From Mariannaea sp. PMI_226 (Eukaryota > Ascomycota > Sordariomycetes > Hypocreales > Nectriaceae): 64,000 nt of DNA. Below are positions 11,765 through 23,999 of this stretch, in pieces. The notes under the pieces are model-generated. The model was not told the origin of the DNA, searched no databases, and was given only the letters and a program-made list of their open reading frames with translations. Position 1 is the stretch's first letter. The number at the start of each line of letters is the position of its first letter. The position numbers and the translations under genes were made by a program. The stretch covers positions 62,001 to 126,000 of the forward strand of contig JANFOG010000010.1 of assembly GCA_024336345.1 (NCBI GenBank), read 5' to 3'.

Positions 11765-13577
11765 CTTAGGTGATATAACTTGAGATGGAGAAGGAGAATG
11801 AGTCCGATTTAGTGACGGTGTAGGATGGTGTTGAAGGTGAGGCTGAAAGGAGGAAGGAAAAAATTAAGGTAAGGGTTGGGAGAGGAGTGAGAAGAAAAAA
11901 AAAAAGGAAGGGACAGGGAAGACTGTGTGCAGGTGTCAACCCGACGGTGGGCGTCAGACAGTTGGTTGAAGGAGGTGATCAGTTGCCAAGTCTAGACCGG
12001 CGGAGGAGAATAAATAAGAAAAGAAACTGGCAACAAGATGAGGCCAGGCTGATGATAAGAAGATGGGTAGAAGGAGAGGATGTCAGGATAAGAAGGACAA
12101 AGATGATACGGATGGCACGGGGACGGGAAGTCAACGAATATGAGACCTAAAGAATCTTGTATTATTGGACGATTTGCGGGCACTGGGGCGACCAGTACGG
12201 GAAAGACTACAGTACCTTAACCTAAGGCAAGGTATTCACGCTAGTACTATAGATAATAAATACCTACAACACCTACCAAGAGGTACCTACCCAGGTACCT
12301 ACCCAGGTACCTAAAGTACTGCGTGATGTTGATGGGAAGCAGAGTTGCCTTGGTAAGGTACCTAAGACATGTACCTTAGGCAAGGAGGAGGCCAGGCGAG
12401 GCAGTCTAGGTACCCTAGTCTCAAAGAAGCTGGGAGTGAGCACTCCGTGCAGCGCAAGTATCAGCCTCATCACCCGTGTCCCTTCACAATAATAGACCCG
12501 ATTGTGATGTCGTTCTTTTCTCACTTTTGCGTTGTTGCTAATCTGCACTTCACTAATGCTAGCTTCTAGGATTTTGATCTGTATACTTTTATATCGCCGG
12601 GGAATAACTAGAATAGGCACAAAAAGTAGATACCCAATGACCGATTGCAATAGTTACACATATTTCCTAGTGCAAAGTCTTTAACTGACTCGCCACCTTG
12701 TCTCTCGACCTGGGTTATGTAGCTGTGCTTAGGGGCTCTAGTGAATGTATTCACTTGCCAAACAGCCAAACAGCCGACCAGGTTGAAACTACCTCGAAGT
12801 CCAAAAATATAGTATTGCTTCACTTTACCATCCAGTACCAGAGAAAAACTACGGAGTCACGTGAGACCTCGTGGTCTCTGCTCCCAATCGCACAGCTTCG
12901 GTAGGTACCTAATCATTTGATGCATCGACCCAACCCATGCACCAAGAAATTCATAGCCTTTTCAAACTCCCAGATCAAAAACGAGCCCGTCATGGAAGTC
13001 GAGGCTCGCCCTACAATTGTTTGAACTGCGACATTGACAAGGGATTTCTGACCCAAGCTATTGTCCCACAAAAAAAAGGCGTTGTGCTCTAACTGGACAG
13101 AGGCAATGGGTGTTGATGGAACGGGTTACATGCTATTATTGGCTTAGGTCGGCGAGGTCCTATCTCAGGTATACTACCTCTCTGCCAGACTGGCTACTAC
13201 ACTCAGTTACCTGATATCTAAGGACCTCATTTATGGTATTTGTGCTTAGCTACGGCCTAGTCATCTACCTATGTATGTATTTGGAAGTTCAAGATGTCTC
13301 GGCTGTGAGGGATGAAAAGGATCGATTTCCAAAGTACTCTTCCTATTCTTTAGGACTCCGTTGGTCGGATGCACGAAGTAGTTATACCCGACAGGCAATT
13401 TATCCCCCAATCGGCTTTTTTGTTTATCCTGCGGGGAGATGAGCTCGGTCATTGACTTGGCGATGCCCGAGTTCAAAAATATCGGAGTGCACAACTCCTG
13501 GCTTCGCATGGTCAATTGACTGAATGTTTAGTGAAAGGGATACACTCCTATGGTCTATTGATTGCCAAGAAGGTACA
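11765..13577. promoter_or_regulatory. Divergent promoter region, RRM gene / SDR
   Basis: This 1.8 kb separates two divergent genes. The side nearest the RRM gene is a purine-rich leader (A tract near 11895). The middle carries a dense set of GGTACCT-type motifs (listed separately). A further AGGTACCTA lies at about 12904. No coding frame is supported. Confidence 0.5.
12278..12424. repeat. Cluster of GGTACCT / AGGTA motifs
   Basis: Three near-perfect tandem copies of GGTACCTACCCA lie at about 12281-12312. More motifs follow: GGTACCTAAG near 12356, GTACCTTAGG near 12371 and AGGTACCCTAG near 12409. The core GGTACC is its own reverse complement. The same kind of motif recurs in other intergenic stretches of the window. 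Function is unknown. Confidence 0.8.
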
Positions 13578-14401
13578 ATGGCTACAATGACCCTTCAAGG
13601 CAAGGTGTACGCTATTACCGGCGGCGCAAGCGGTATCGGCTTTGCAACAGCCAAGCTGCTCTCACAACGAGGAGCAACCATTTGTATCGCCGACATTGAC
13701 CCCGCAGCGATGAAATCCGCCAACTCATTCTTCACGGAACAGAAAGCCAACTTCACTATCACACAGGTTGATGTCTCCCAGAGAAACCAAGTGGAGGACT
13801 GGCTAGATGGTATCGTCAGCAAATACGGGCAGCTTGACGGCGCCGCAAATGTGGCAGGCGTGATTGGCAAACACCACGGAGTCCGGCCAGTTGCGGAGCT
13901 CGACGACGACGAGTGGCACCGAATCATTGCGATCAACCTGACAGGAACTATGTATTGCCTACGGGCGGAACTGCAAAGGGTGGTAGATGGCGGATCGATC
14001 GTCAATACGGCCTCAATCCACGGTAGCAAAGGCACGTCTTCGTACTTGATTTGGTCATAACCTCCCCAATTTTCTGACTAGCATCCATAGGCTTCGCTAA
14101 ACACGGTGCTTATGATGCAAGCAAGCATGGCATTGTAGGTTTGACGAAGGCGGCAGCCAAAGAGAATGGCCAGCGAGAAGTGCGCGTCAACGCCGTTGCA
14201 CCAGGTGCTATATTCACTCCACTGATGCAAAAGGCTTGGGATATTCATAACAGGGCGGATGATGCACCATTTGACGAGCCAAGTGCCTTTCAACGTCAGG
14301 GTAGACCGGAAGAGTGTGCCAGCGTTATAGCGTTCCTGCTTGGCCCAGAAAGCACGTTTGTAAGCGGGAGCGTGTATGAGGTGGATGGCGCGTGGCTTTG
14401 A
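13578..14401 (+). CDS. Short-chain dehydrogenase/reductase, 254 aa
   Basis: This is a classical SDR, an NAD(P)-dependent alcohol/ketone oxidoreductase with unknown substrate. Exons are 13578-14031 and 14091-14401. The cofactor motif TGGASGIG is at 14-21. Asp39 at the end of the second strand suggests a preference for NAD(H). NVAG is at 91-94, and the catalytic set is Asn120, Ser146, Tyr159 and Lys163 (YDASK). The C-terminus has the usual SGSVYEVDGAWL ending. The intron 14032-14090 is best read as GC-AG (AAAG|GCACGT..CATAG), because this gives the standard spacing between the Ser and YxxxK motifs. A GT at 14023 would be in phase but deletes three residues. The start is the MATMTLQGK methionine just before the first beta strand. 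It is convergent with NAA20, 104 bp apart. Confidence 0.88.
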
Positions 14402-14505
14402 CAGTATTAAGTTCATTGCCTAATCGGGAACAGAAGGTAATCGATGATGTTGACACTGGGAAAGAATATGATTCCGGAAAACATGTTGAATCTAAGAGAC
14501 GATGT

Positions 14506-15138
14506 CTACCAGACGTCCTCTGGTTGAACCTCGTGACTTTCACCATTGTCTCGAATATGCTGATGACCACTATCTCGCTTCATGGGCTTTCGCATATCAA
14601 AGGCATCTTCGCTTGACTTGGTCGGATCGGTTGCGTGATCTCCATAATAGTCCTTGACAACGCGAAAAACACTATAGCCGAGATTCTTATAAAACGTGAT
14701 AGCGCGGTGGTTGCTTCTTCGGACAAACAAATCAACGAACCAGGCGTTGTTTGCATCGGCGGCGAGCTCGAGCTGCTCCGTCAAGATTTTCCCAATGCCT
14801 GACCGTCGGGCTTGCGGAGCCACAGTGAGGGCGGTGATATGAGCGTGCCAGGGAAGATAATGTTCGGAGAACTTATACGCATCAGGGGAGGATTCCACCT
14901 TGCCCATGACTATCAATCAATGGTAAGTTTTTGTATGTACAAGCCTGGGCTGATCAAGGCAATTCTCACTGTATCCGACAATGTTTCCGTCCATATCCTC
15001 GCACACTTGGAAGAGCGAAGGCCATTTGGCATGATATTGAAGATAGAAATTGAGCTCATACGTTTCAGTCAGCGGATCGAGGTTGCATTTGGAGAACTTA
15101 TTGACGTCGTCAGGACGAAACCGGCGGAAGGTTGCCAT
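14506..15138 (-). CDS. NAA20: NatB N-terminal acetyltransferase catalytic subunit (Naa20/Nat3)
   Basis: This is the catalytic subunit of NatB, which acetylates nascent proteins starting Met-Asp, Met-Glu, Met-Asn or Met-Gln, acting with the Naa25/Mdm20 auxiliary subunit on ribosomes. Exons are 14970-15138 and 14506-14909, with a 60-nt GT-AG intron (14910-14969), giving 190 aa. The N-terminus MATFRRFRPDDVNKFSKCN and the LDPLTETYELNFYLQYHAKW segment are typical of the subunit. The junction restores GYIMGKVE. The acetyl-CoA loop R-R-S-G-I-G is at 91-96. The tail keeps the family ending (HIRDNGESHEVQPEDVW). The start is fixed by the conserved first residues. Confidence 0.96.
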
Positions 15139-16223
15139 CTTGGTATTCTTGCCCAGCAAGACGGAATTACGAAACTGATTAGGCACTCTGCAAGGCACGT
15201 AGTCCCTACGCTAGGAGTGGTGGAACAGTCGGTAGCAGGGGAGCTGGCTGGTTGGAAAGAAAACCGTTCGTGAGAAGGACAGGTACGTATCAGTCAATTT
15301 GAGCTTGCACGTGGAGTTTTGACCTTGAAAGTTGCTGTGGTCAAGCGAAGGTACATAGTAACTAGAATCGGAGTCGCGCCCCACTCACCATGAGCGCTCC
15401 AGCCACTTTGAGAACAAAGCAGTAGAGGGAATGCATGAAAAGATGGGAGAGGTCAATTTCGGTCAGTGTCTGTCTAGGGACCTGTGTTGCTGAGGTACCT
15501 TGAGTGCTTAAAGCAGGTACCTGGGGTACCGGCCTAGCTTATCTTATTGCCAGGTCGTTGGGTGTGATTCAGGTCCCTTTGTCAACCCACCAAGTAGTCA
15601 TTGGACACGCATGGTCTGAGTTTAGCACACGCTGCCATGCAGCGGAAAGGTACTTGAGTTCCAGGTACCGTATGCCAAGGCTTAGCATAAATCTGCCAGG
15701 GGTTCCGCCTCCGCTCCGTACCGCCCGCCACGCCACGGGGACGATGAACACCTCAGACATTTGCAACAAAGGACAGTGAACATTGTGATTCTTTTTCTTT
15801 TGGCCTGTTCGACCATAAAGCCTTGCTCCTTTCTGCGACCTTGAGGCAGCCTTCACCGATTTGCGACGTTATTTTCGACGACAACTTCTTATGCGGCTTC
15901 TTACCGACTAGGTGATAAGATTGTAGTTCCTCGAGCCAATATCATAACCAAAGTTGCCTTGCCAAGTACCAACGAAGGCGCACCCAACCCATCGGCCTCC
16001 ATCGACAGCCTACCAAATTGACCCAACTCAGGCAGCTTGCGTCTTTATCAACCGCGCGTCCTTTCCTTCTTCACACCAGAAGCTCTGTCTATACCGAACA
16101 CCGTTCGCTCACCGTTCACTCGCACGTCGCTGACCTCAACACGTGGGGTGCGGCTCTGGCATTACCCCGTGGCGACCTCATCGATTCCTAGATCACAACT
16201 CCCAAATCGTCCAGATATCCAAG
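15139..16223. promoter_or_regulatory. Divergent promoter region, NAA20 / 379-aa gene
   Basis: This 1.1 kb holds two opposite promoters. It contains three GGTACC-type motifs at about 15494-15530 (AGGTACCTTG, AGGTACCTGG, GGTACCGG) and one near 15664. The right half is C/T-rich, as expected for a leader. No gene is seen. Confidence 0.5.
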
Positions 16224-17412
16224 ATGCCAGCGTCCCCGCAAACTCCGGGACATTCTCGGAACTCATCGGCTTTTGATAGCTTTGCAGGCTCCCCGCAAGA
16301 CCGGCGCATGTCAAAATCTTCCATACAAGATCCCTCAACACCATTTAGGAATAGCTTTAACCAGGGCGATATCCTAGATATGAGCGGCCTTGGAGGCGCG
16401 GGGACAGATCCTGGGAATGGCTTGGGAAATCTTGCTGACGAGCTCGCTGACGCCTTTTCGGACTCGGGAGAGGACATTGAATACGATGATGAGGGTCTGG
16501 AAGATGTCTCAGGGGCTCCAAGTGATGGATTCAACGCCGAGGCTAGCGGCCTTGGCAGTAGGAGCCCATCTGGAGGCAATGACAACAAAGCGAGGCCTGG
16601 AAGTCTCGGTGTGCCTTCACCGAGGCGGATGCATCAGCGACAAAACAGCGACTACGACGGAAGTGACTACGGTTCGGAGACGGACCTCGAGTCTCCGGGG
16701 ATGCCTGTTGGACTCGTCGCGAAGCTAGATGCGGTAGAGTCTCTGGCCCGACGAGGAAATGGGAATTATGGTGGTCCAGCTGATGACGCTTTCAACCGGG
16801 TTACCGATGCACTAAGAGACCTAGGTTCGCAGTCGAGCGTGGAAGCCAGTGCTTCAAGGTGAGCACCATGCATAGAGTGACTGGGCTGGCATAATGACAG
16901 GGAACAGATTGATCACAGCCCATTCGGCACTCACAACGCATGTGAGCCACCAAACTAGACAGATCCATAATCTGACGTTTCCGTTGCTCTCCCCACTGGT
17001 CCCTCCTCCGGACGAAAAAACCATCGACGAGCTGATACCCCTGCTACTGTCCCTAACAGAGAGCATGCCCCAACCCTCGACGACCGCTTTCAACTCGCTG
17101 ACCGCTCTTCATACTATCACTTCGGACCTGATACAGACACTGAATTACCTGTCAGATACCTTGCAAATGTCGCGTCAGACGACAACGATGGCTACAAGAA
17201 GACTGCGAAGCGCAAAAGAAATTGTAGCTGAGATGAGGCGGGAAGAAGAGCTCAAGGAAGAAGGTGAGCGCTGGCTAACACGCGGCAACTGGGGAGAGCG
17301 GTTAGAGAAGAGGGAATGCGCAGGTGTGTGTGGTGAAGTCATTGGAGGATTTGAAGAAGTCTGCAATGGGTGGCGTGAAAGACTTTTAGCACAGGCAGAA
17401 TCGCAAGCATAA
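16224..17412 (+). CDS. Uncharacterised conserved fungal protein, 379 aa, helical C-terminus
   Basis: Exons are 16224-16858 and 16908-17412, with a 49-nt GT-AG intron (16859-16907). The N-terminal half is disordered and rich in Ser, Gly and Asp, with several SP or RxxS-type phosphorylation-like sites. The C-terminal half (from about residue 180) is helical, with LDAVESLARRGNG, FNRVTDALRDLGSQSS, then a long helix pair and a coiled-coil-like basic/acidic stretch (RRLRSAKEIVAEMRREEELK). It ends with conserved-looking Trp and Cys residues. No signal peptide or membrane segment is visible. I do not recognise the family and assign no function. The start is the first ATG of the frame; the frame's earlier codon at 16143 is GTG. 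Confidence 0.8.
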
Positions 17413-17783
17413 ACGATGGCAGGAGAGGTAGTTTGGTGGAGAAATACCGAGACGTTATCCCTCCCTTGCGCTCTGTGCTATCATTCATTGTGTTTTTGGG
17501 AACCATGCCAACTTACACTAACCCTTGCACCCATTGGCCAAAACGAAAGCAACTGGATTTGATGGTAGAGGAGGGAGTATGGAAGATGTTGACTGGGGCG
17601 AGATAGTGTTGTACAGATTTACATAGGACTGCGATTCTTTTGGAGTCGTATACTAACGAGCGACAGGATGAATTATGATGAATAGAGATGACTGCCAAGG
17701 ATATACTCCGAATAACAGCTACTCCTGCAGTGATAGTATCTTCAACAAAAATGCTGAGTACTCAAATTATTTATTGTTTCTTC

Positions 17784-17834
<51 letters not shown>

Positions 17835-20800
17835 TTGAAAAAAAAAAAAAACAATTGCCGAGAAGAGCATTGCAAACACATGGTGTTGTCAATCTGTTTT
17901 CGATGGAAGCTCAACAACTTCCGCCCTGTGTTAGACGGCCATCAAAGTGCCTTCTCACAGAGAGGATGCGCTTAGACATATCAGAATTCGAGTTTGGCAG
18001 GAGCAAGGGCGCACGCGACCTGGACGCGTTTTATGGCGCCTTTCTGGCGTATTTGTGATTTATTTTCCTTCTCCTTTTGGCGGCCCATTAACGCGACCAG
18101 CCTCATGAATTTTACACTGAACCATTGATCAATGGCGTGGCGGGTCAAGAAGACTTGAAGGATGATACGAGGTTATTACTCGTGAGATTTTGGCCAAGTT
18201 TGCGTTGGAGGGTCTCCCAATTAGCTTAGTTGTATATACATGAGCAAAAACATTACCAATTTCATTTTACACCTGGTCGCAACGAGAGGACGCCTGCTGT
18301 TAGACCCCCATGAACCGTGGCTTTATAGATACTTTCCCCCCTTTGAGTGGAAGAGATAAGATGCAAAGGGTTCGAAGGAAGCCTCTTGCTGTTCTGATTG
18401 ACTACTGATGGCTTGCATCTCCTGACCAAAAGCAAGAAGGGAACTAGAATACTGACCCCAAAGGTATGGTTTCGTGCAGAGCATGGAGTACATCGTCGCG
18501 TTTAATTTCGCGCGCCCTGGAACGGGTGGCTGGCATCTGCCGGAAGCCTGCGAAAGACACGACATCCCAACATTTAACCAATCCAGGCTTGAAGTCAAAT
18601 CTTTCATGCAGTCTCGTAGTCAACCCATGGCCTATCGTTATTTGGTCCCGCGTACTTCTAACCTATCTCAATTGTGCTTCCTGCTATCTTCTTAAGAGTC
18701 ACACAGAAGCTTACAGGGAGAGACCCTGTCCCTTTCAATTGACAATGGATACCCGTGAAAGCGTCCGGAGATATCTGAGCCCAGTCAGTTCGGGTCTGTA
18801 TTGCTGATTCCGACCCTCTGGTGAACTGTCCTTCTACACACGCGTGGAGCGTCCCATCGCCGCGTTGCGCTGTGGGAATTCGAGATGTTTCTGGAACAAA
18901 ACAACAACATAAACCGTGCATAACACGTCGCCTGTTGCACAACGCGACAAATTTCTCTACTTGCGCCTCAATCATTACTGATCTGTCAATCTGTCGAAGT
19001 ACGACGTACAAAGCGGTGCAGTGCACCACTCACAGTAGTTAGGTACCTTGTATTAATCGATACCTTGCACTTTTCCCGTCAACTTTAGCACTCTCCGATA
19101 CATCACCAAAGGTGGTACACACCTATGTTACCTAGCTGGGCCTTAGACACCTTACTCTGACAAATTATCCACCTACAGAGAATACTGAATACTGGACATG
19201 CAGTGATCAAAACGAAACGACATCAAACAATAAAACCCATCTCAATTAGTACGCATACGCACGGTTCGGTTAAGTTGGATAGGTTGAGAACTCCCACGAG
19301 TTGGAAAGGCAAGAGCAGGCACATATGCGCGCGAGACAAAAGTATAAGGTAAGCGGGTGACGTGTGAATCGGAGGGTAAGTTAGATAGCATGTTCTGCCT
19401 GTCTCAATTCGACGTGAAACTTCGTTCTGACATGGGTAGACTGCGAATTTTGTTACAAGTTCGTTTTCCCGAGAGCCGAACTCGTGCCAACAGAAGAAAA
19501 AGATGGAACATGGAGTAGAATGGATTTAGCATCAGTTCTTGTTGGGGAGCAGAATGGCATACCGAACGAAATTGAGCTTCCGGCCTTCACTCATAGTATT
19601 GACGAGCCTGAATCCCCCCAAGAAACAAACCTTGTGTACGGAGTAGTATGGACGGAGTTTCTAGTATCTATATATTGCACTCCAGCCCGCCAACCAGCAG
19701 CGCCGAGTTTGTGCAATGACATAGAGAGGCGATACTCGCACAAAGATATGCATGGGCGCTTTTTGATGATAAAAAAAGCACAACTGGTTGAAATGCTACA
19801 ACAACTAACCATATATTCTATAGCGGTTATGATATCTTTTGACCTTATAGACTAATTGCCGATTGTGTTGTCATGAATGTGGATGTGCTCTTGAGAAGTA
19901 GGCCGTAGAAGAGCCAAGATGATGAAGTTGGCACCTATCCAAACGAAGCAACTACTAAAATGTGTTCCATCTAGAATGACACACAGTACTCAGCCTTGAC
20001 CACATAAACAATCACTTTGCTGTGGTCGTTGAGGAACTACGATGGGAGGGTTTATCTGTAGATAAGTCATGAATAAATCGGTGTGAACCACCGCACATAT
20101 GAAAAAAAACAACCCGAACCCCAGAACCCCGGGTTTGTTGTTATTGTTCATTGAACTCGCGCGTTTCCTGGCCGTCCGCGGTTCAACCCCTGCAACAACT
20201 GGGGGGATGGGCGGCTGCCGTGCCTGATTGGCTAATATCTCACCTCCCTGCTCTCTAGCGCGCTTCCCAGGTCAACCTCCCTCTCACAAATCCTCGCGAA
20301 CGGCCCTTCCGTCACCCGCCCGCCTTTGACGGTTTCAATTTCCACCCAAATCCTCCCCACCCCCCTGAGCCAGTGCCCCCCAGTACCTAGCACCACATCG
20401 TGCTCTTGTTATGTTAGCACATCCGCCTTCTCACTCAGAGTACCTAACACCCGCCAAACACATACCGACTTACTACGACGGCACCCAAACTTGACCCTCA
20501 TTCCTCCCTCCACCACCGCCTCGAACATCACACCAAAACATTCGCGGTTTTCTCAGTCTTCTCCTCTTTCTTCCTTTTTACGTCCCGCACAATACAACAA
20601 CTTACAGCACACTCTTTTCTCGAGTCGACGTATATCTTTCCCTCCTGTCTTTATTTCTTACCTTCGTCTCCAACACGTCCTATTTGCACGCTCCTCGTCC
20701 TCGAAGCACCCATCACTCTTGTCCTTGTCAATCCGAGAACTAGCCCAGACACGCTCGAGACAATGCGATAGTTGCAAGTTATCTTGCAAAGCTGACAACC

Positions 20801-20992
20801 TCTCGGCGGTGATTGGGACTCGCCATCACCGTCTCGCCCGATTATTTCGCGTACTTGCCATTGCGACCCTCCTTAGCTCAACCTTTGTTGTCAACCACCG
20901 CCATCCTCCTCACTCAGCCCAACCACCAACTGCCGGCCTCAAGTCAACCTCTTCAGCGGGCCTTTCGCCGGTTGACATATCGCTCCTCGACC
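17413..20992. other. Gene-free 3.6 kb with AT microsatellite and CDH1 leader
   Basis: No supported gene is found. Short frames at 18466-18807, 18658-19029 and 19484-19855 lack recognisable domains. The stretch holds the AT microsatellite (listed separately), a GGTACCTTG motif near 19042, and from about 20250 to 20992 a C/T-rich region likely to be promoter and leader of CDH1. A 230-codon frame at 20326-21018 is a product of that low-complexity pyrimidine sequence. Confidence 0.5.
17786..17852. repeat. AT microsatellite (about 23 units) and adjacent A tract
   Basis: An uninterrupted TA/AT dinucleotide run occupies about 17786-17831, followed within a few bases by a poly-A tract at about 17838-17852. 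It lies 370 bp past the stop of the 379-aa gene and is probably length-polymorphic. Confidence 0.95.
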
Positions 20993-22932
20993 ATGTCCCT
21001 CCCGCCCGACTCTGCTAGTTTCTCCCCCATACCATCCATATCTTCTAAGGACATCATGGGCGAGCCCAAAGCTCCTATTGCCTCAGGCCGTACTTCAACT
21101 CCTCCGCCTCGTTCAGATCGTGGCCGCTTAGAATCGAGACACAACATTGATACCAGCTCGAATCGATCTCTACGCAGCAGTGCTCGAATAAGCGATGTCG
21201 CTCGTGGAAGCCCCTTCGACATCGACGCTGTCGACCATGCCTTGCTTAGAGAGTTTCAGCGCCCTCAGCGAGAAAGCACTCCAGGCTCCAGCCCACATCG
21301 CAAACGACAGAGGATAAACGGCGATCGGTTTGTCTACGTCCTCGACTTTATCAGCTCCTCCTACTTACACTTCGTAGATTTATTCCTACTCGCTCGGGAC
21401 AGGACCTCCAGGCCAGCTTCAGCTTGTTGCACGAGGACGGGTCCCCCGCCACCCCTTCTAAGAAGAAGCGGACCCCTCATGGCGAGCTTCATTTCCAAAA
21501 GAGTATGACTAGATTTCATCCCATGGTATACAATACCTACACTTGCTCACATATACCTACAGCGGAGGAAGCCAACCGAACGTTTTCAACTTTGCTTCGC
21601 GCCGAGCTATTTGAGAGCTCCGTTCCCCAATCAACTACGCCGACATTATCTCCCGACCACGCCCTACCACCCTCAGCCCACCCTTCTGGTCACAGCAGAA
21701 CACGATCACACACTCCTCCAAATAACGCGTCCACCGTCTCCCTCCCGTCATCGCTAACACCCTCTACTCCTCACAAGAATCTCTTCTCATACATGTCTCC
21801 TCGCCAGCATAGCCATGTAGCTGGACATCCAACACCATCCAAGACACCGCAAAGTCGACATGGTCCAAACCTGGATACCCGCGCCGAGATTTACAGCCTT
21901 TCGCCTGTTCGGTACAATAGCCAACAGATGCTCCTCGGTCCTCGGCGGCAGCCTCGGGCCGTGAGTAAGGTGCCTTACAAAGTTTTAGATGCCCCCGAAC
22001 TCGCAGATGACTTCTACTTGAATCTGGTGGACTGGGGTAGCGCCAACATACTCGGTGTTGGCTTAGGCTCGAGCGTGTACATGTGGAACGCCCAGACGAG
22101 CAAGGTGAATAAGCTGTGTACCTTGGAGGATGACACGGTGACGAGTGTTTCGTGGATTCAAAAAGGAACCCATCTAGCCATCGGTACTGGAAAGGGCTTG
22201 GTGCAGATCTGGGATGCGGAGAAAGCCAGAAGATTAAGAACCATGACTGGCCATACGGCCCGCGTCGGATCTTTGGCATGGAACACACATATTCTCTCAT
22301 CTGGGTCACGCGATCGGTTAATTTACCATCGAGATGTTCGGGCGCCAGATCAGTGGCTGAAAAAGTTGGTTGGACATAAACAAGAAGTGTGTGGGTTAAA
22401 ATGGAACTGCGAAGATGGGCAGTTGGCAAGTGGCGGCAACGACAACAAGCTAATGGTTTGGGACAAACTCTCAGAAAGCCCATTGTGGAAATTTTCAGAT
22501 CACACTGCAGCCGTCAAAGCCATTTCCTGGTCACCACATCAGCGAGGATTGTTGGCTTCCGGAGGGGGGACGGCAGATCGCCGCATCATTTTCCACGACA
22601 CGGTTAAAGGTTCGGTTATAAACGAAATTGACACGGGTAGCCAAGTGTGTAATATTGCTTGGTCTAAGAACTCGAACGAAATTGTGTCGACACACGGTTA
22701 CAGCCAGAACCAAATCGTCGTCTGGAAATACCCCTCTATGACCCAGGTTGCGAGCTTGACTGGTCACACATATCGCGTTCTCTATCTGGCTATGAGTCCG
22801 GACGGGCGAGTGGTTGTAACGGGCGCTGGCGATGAGACGTTGCGATTCTGGTCAGTATTTGGCCGGCGCCCAGGAGCTCGAGACGACGGTGATGCCGGTG
22901 GCCGACTGGCTGACTTGGGTGTTATTCGATAA
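20993..22932 (+). CDS. CDH1: APC/C activator Cdh1 (Fizzy-related), WD40 protein
   Basis: Cdh1 recruits substrates to the anaphase-promoting complex in late mitosis and G1. Exons are 20993-21327, 21378-21502 and 21563-22932, with introns 21328-21377 and 21503-21562. The product is 609 aa. The C-box DRFIPTR (111-117) is created across the first splice junction, which confirms that junction. A disordered Ser/Thr/Pro-rich segment with many CDK-like SP/TP sites follows. The WD40 propeller covers about 300-590 (for example TGHTARVGSLAWN, SGGNDNKLMVWD). The protein ends in Ile-Arg, the IR tail that docks on the TPR subunits. The KVPYKVLDAPELADDFYLNL entry to the propeller is typical of Cdh1/Cdc20. 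I prefer Cdh1 over Cdc20 from the C-box and tail style. The open frame continues upstream but has no earlier ATG. Confidence 0.93.
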
Positions 22933-23999
22933 CAGAGAGAACCATATATGCCACTATGTTTCTATCAGTGCCTCGACTAGCACAAATTCATTGGTGTTAG
23001 CCAGGCCACTTCATACCTTTTCCTCCATCGGTCTTATGTCTCGATAGACGAAGAGTCTGCATGGAAGGTAAGAAAAAAAAATCCCTCCTGCCTACCGAGG
23101 CAGGTGGGAAACAGTTGTGTGCTCTCATCCCAATATCATACTCCGCGGAACATAAGATACCCTGATGGATATATCATCTGCATTATTTGGCGTCGCATTT
23201 TGATTTATGGCTCATCCGGCTAGCTGGAGGGCCACTGGAGTGAGGATTAGGACTGGTTTACGTCACGGGCCAGCTCATGTGCTTTCTCCCCTTTTTTTTG
23301 GTAGGGATGTGGCAGCAGGCTCATGGCCATGATGAGTTGAGGATCTATCGATGGAAGTTCCGGTTCGAAAAGGGAAAGCTATTCAGCTAGCGACGATTAC
23401 ATCTGATTTTGTCCTTGAAAGCGAGTTGGTTGTATTCCTTGGGTCCGCATTTTGTTCACTTTTGCCCAGCGTGACGGGGCATGCTTGGAAAGCAACCTAG
23501 GTCTAGGCTCCAGACTAGATGAGATATCCCCCTCTCAATATAGAGATTATGATTCTTGTCCACAGTAATCAGAATTTTTTGTCTCTGTGCATCACAATTG
23601 ACGAGCCTTCGGGGCCTAATATTGGCATCTCAAGTAAACATGCGGCGAATATAAGGAGTAGACTAGGGCCCGAAAAAGATATTCCTAGTTTAGTAACGGA
23701 AGCGTACGCTTGAAGCGACGTCGCTTCTTGTATTCATTGCAGCAAACTCGGAGACTTGCGTCTTACACATGTATAATGATCCTGTGAAAGAAAAGAGCTA
23801 TCTAACTGGTATCCGACCTTGCGTCCTTCATGCTGTCCATTCAAAGTATGTAAATCCAAATAGTCATAATGTCCAAGCGCCGTACTGTGTGATTCATTAT
23901 CGAGCTAGGTCTAGCCACTTCCCAGAGTACATTTGTAGTTAACTCATAGGGCCAATCTTCCAACCTCATCACCATGGTCTCCTTCGGTTTAAATCAGAA
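22933..23999. other. Intergenic between convergent CDH1 and GPC1
   Basis: This 1.07 kb holds the 3' regions of both genes. There are short A and T tracts near 23070 and 23293. No gene or recognisable repeat is seen. Confidence 0.5.

Noticed and set aside
20326..21018. 230-codon plus-strand frame before CDH1
   Set aside because: It is rich in Ser, Pro and Leu from C/T-rich leader DNA, with no domain, and overlaps the true CDH1 start in another phase.
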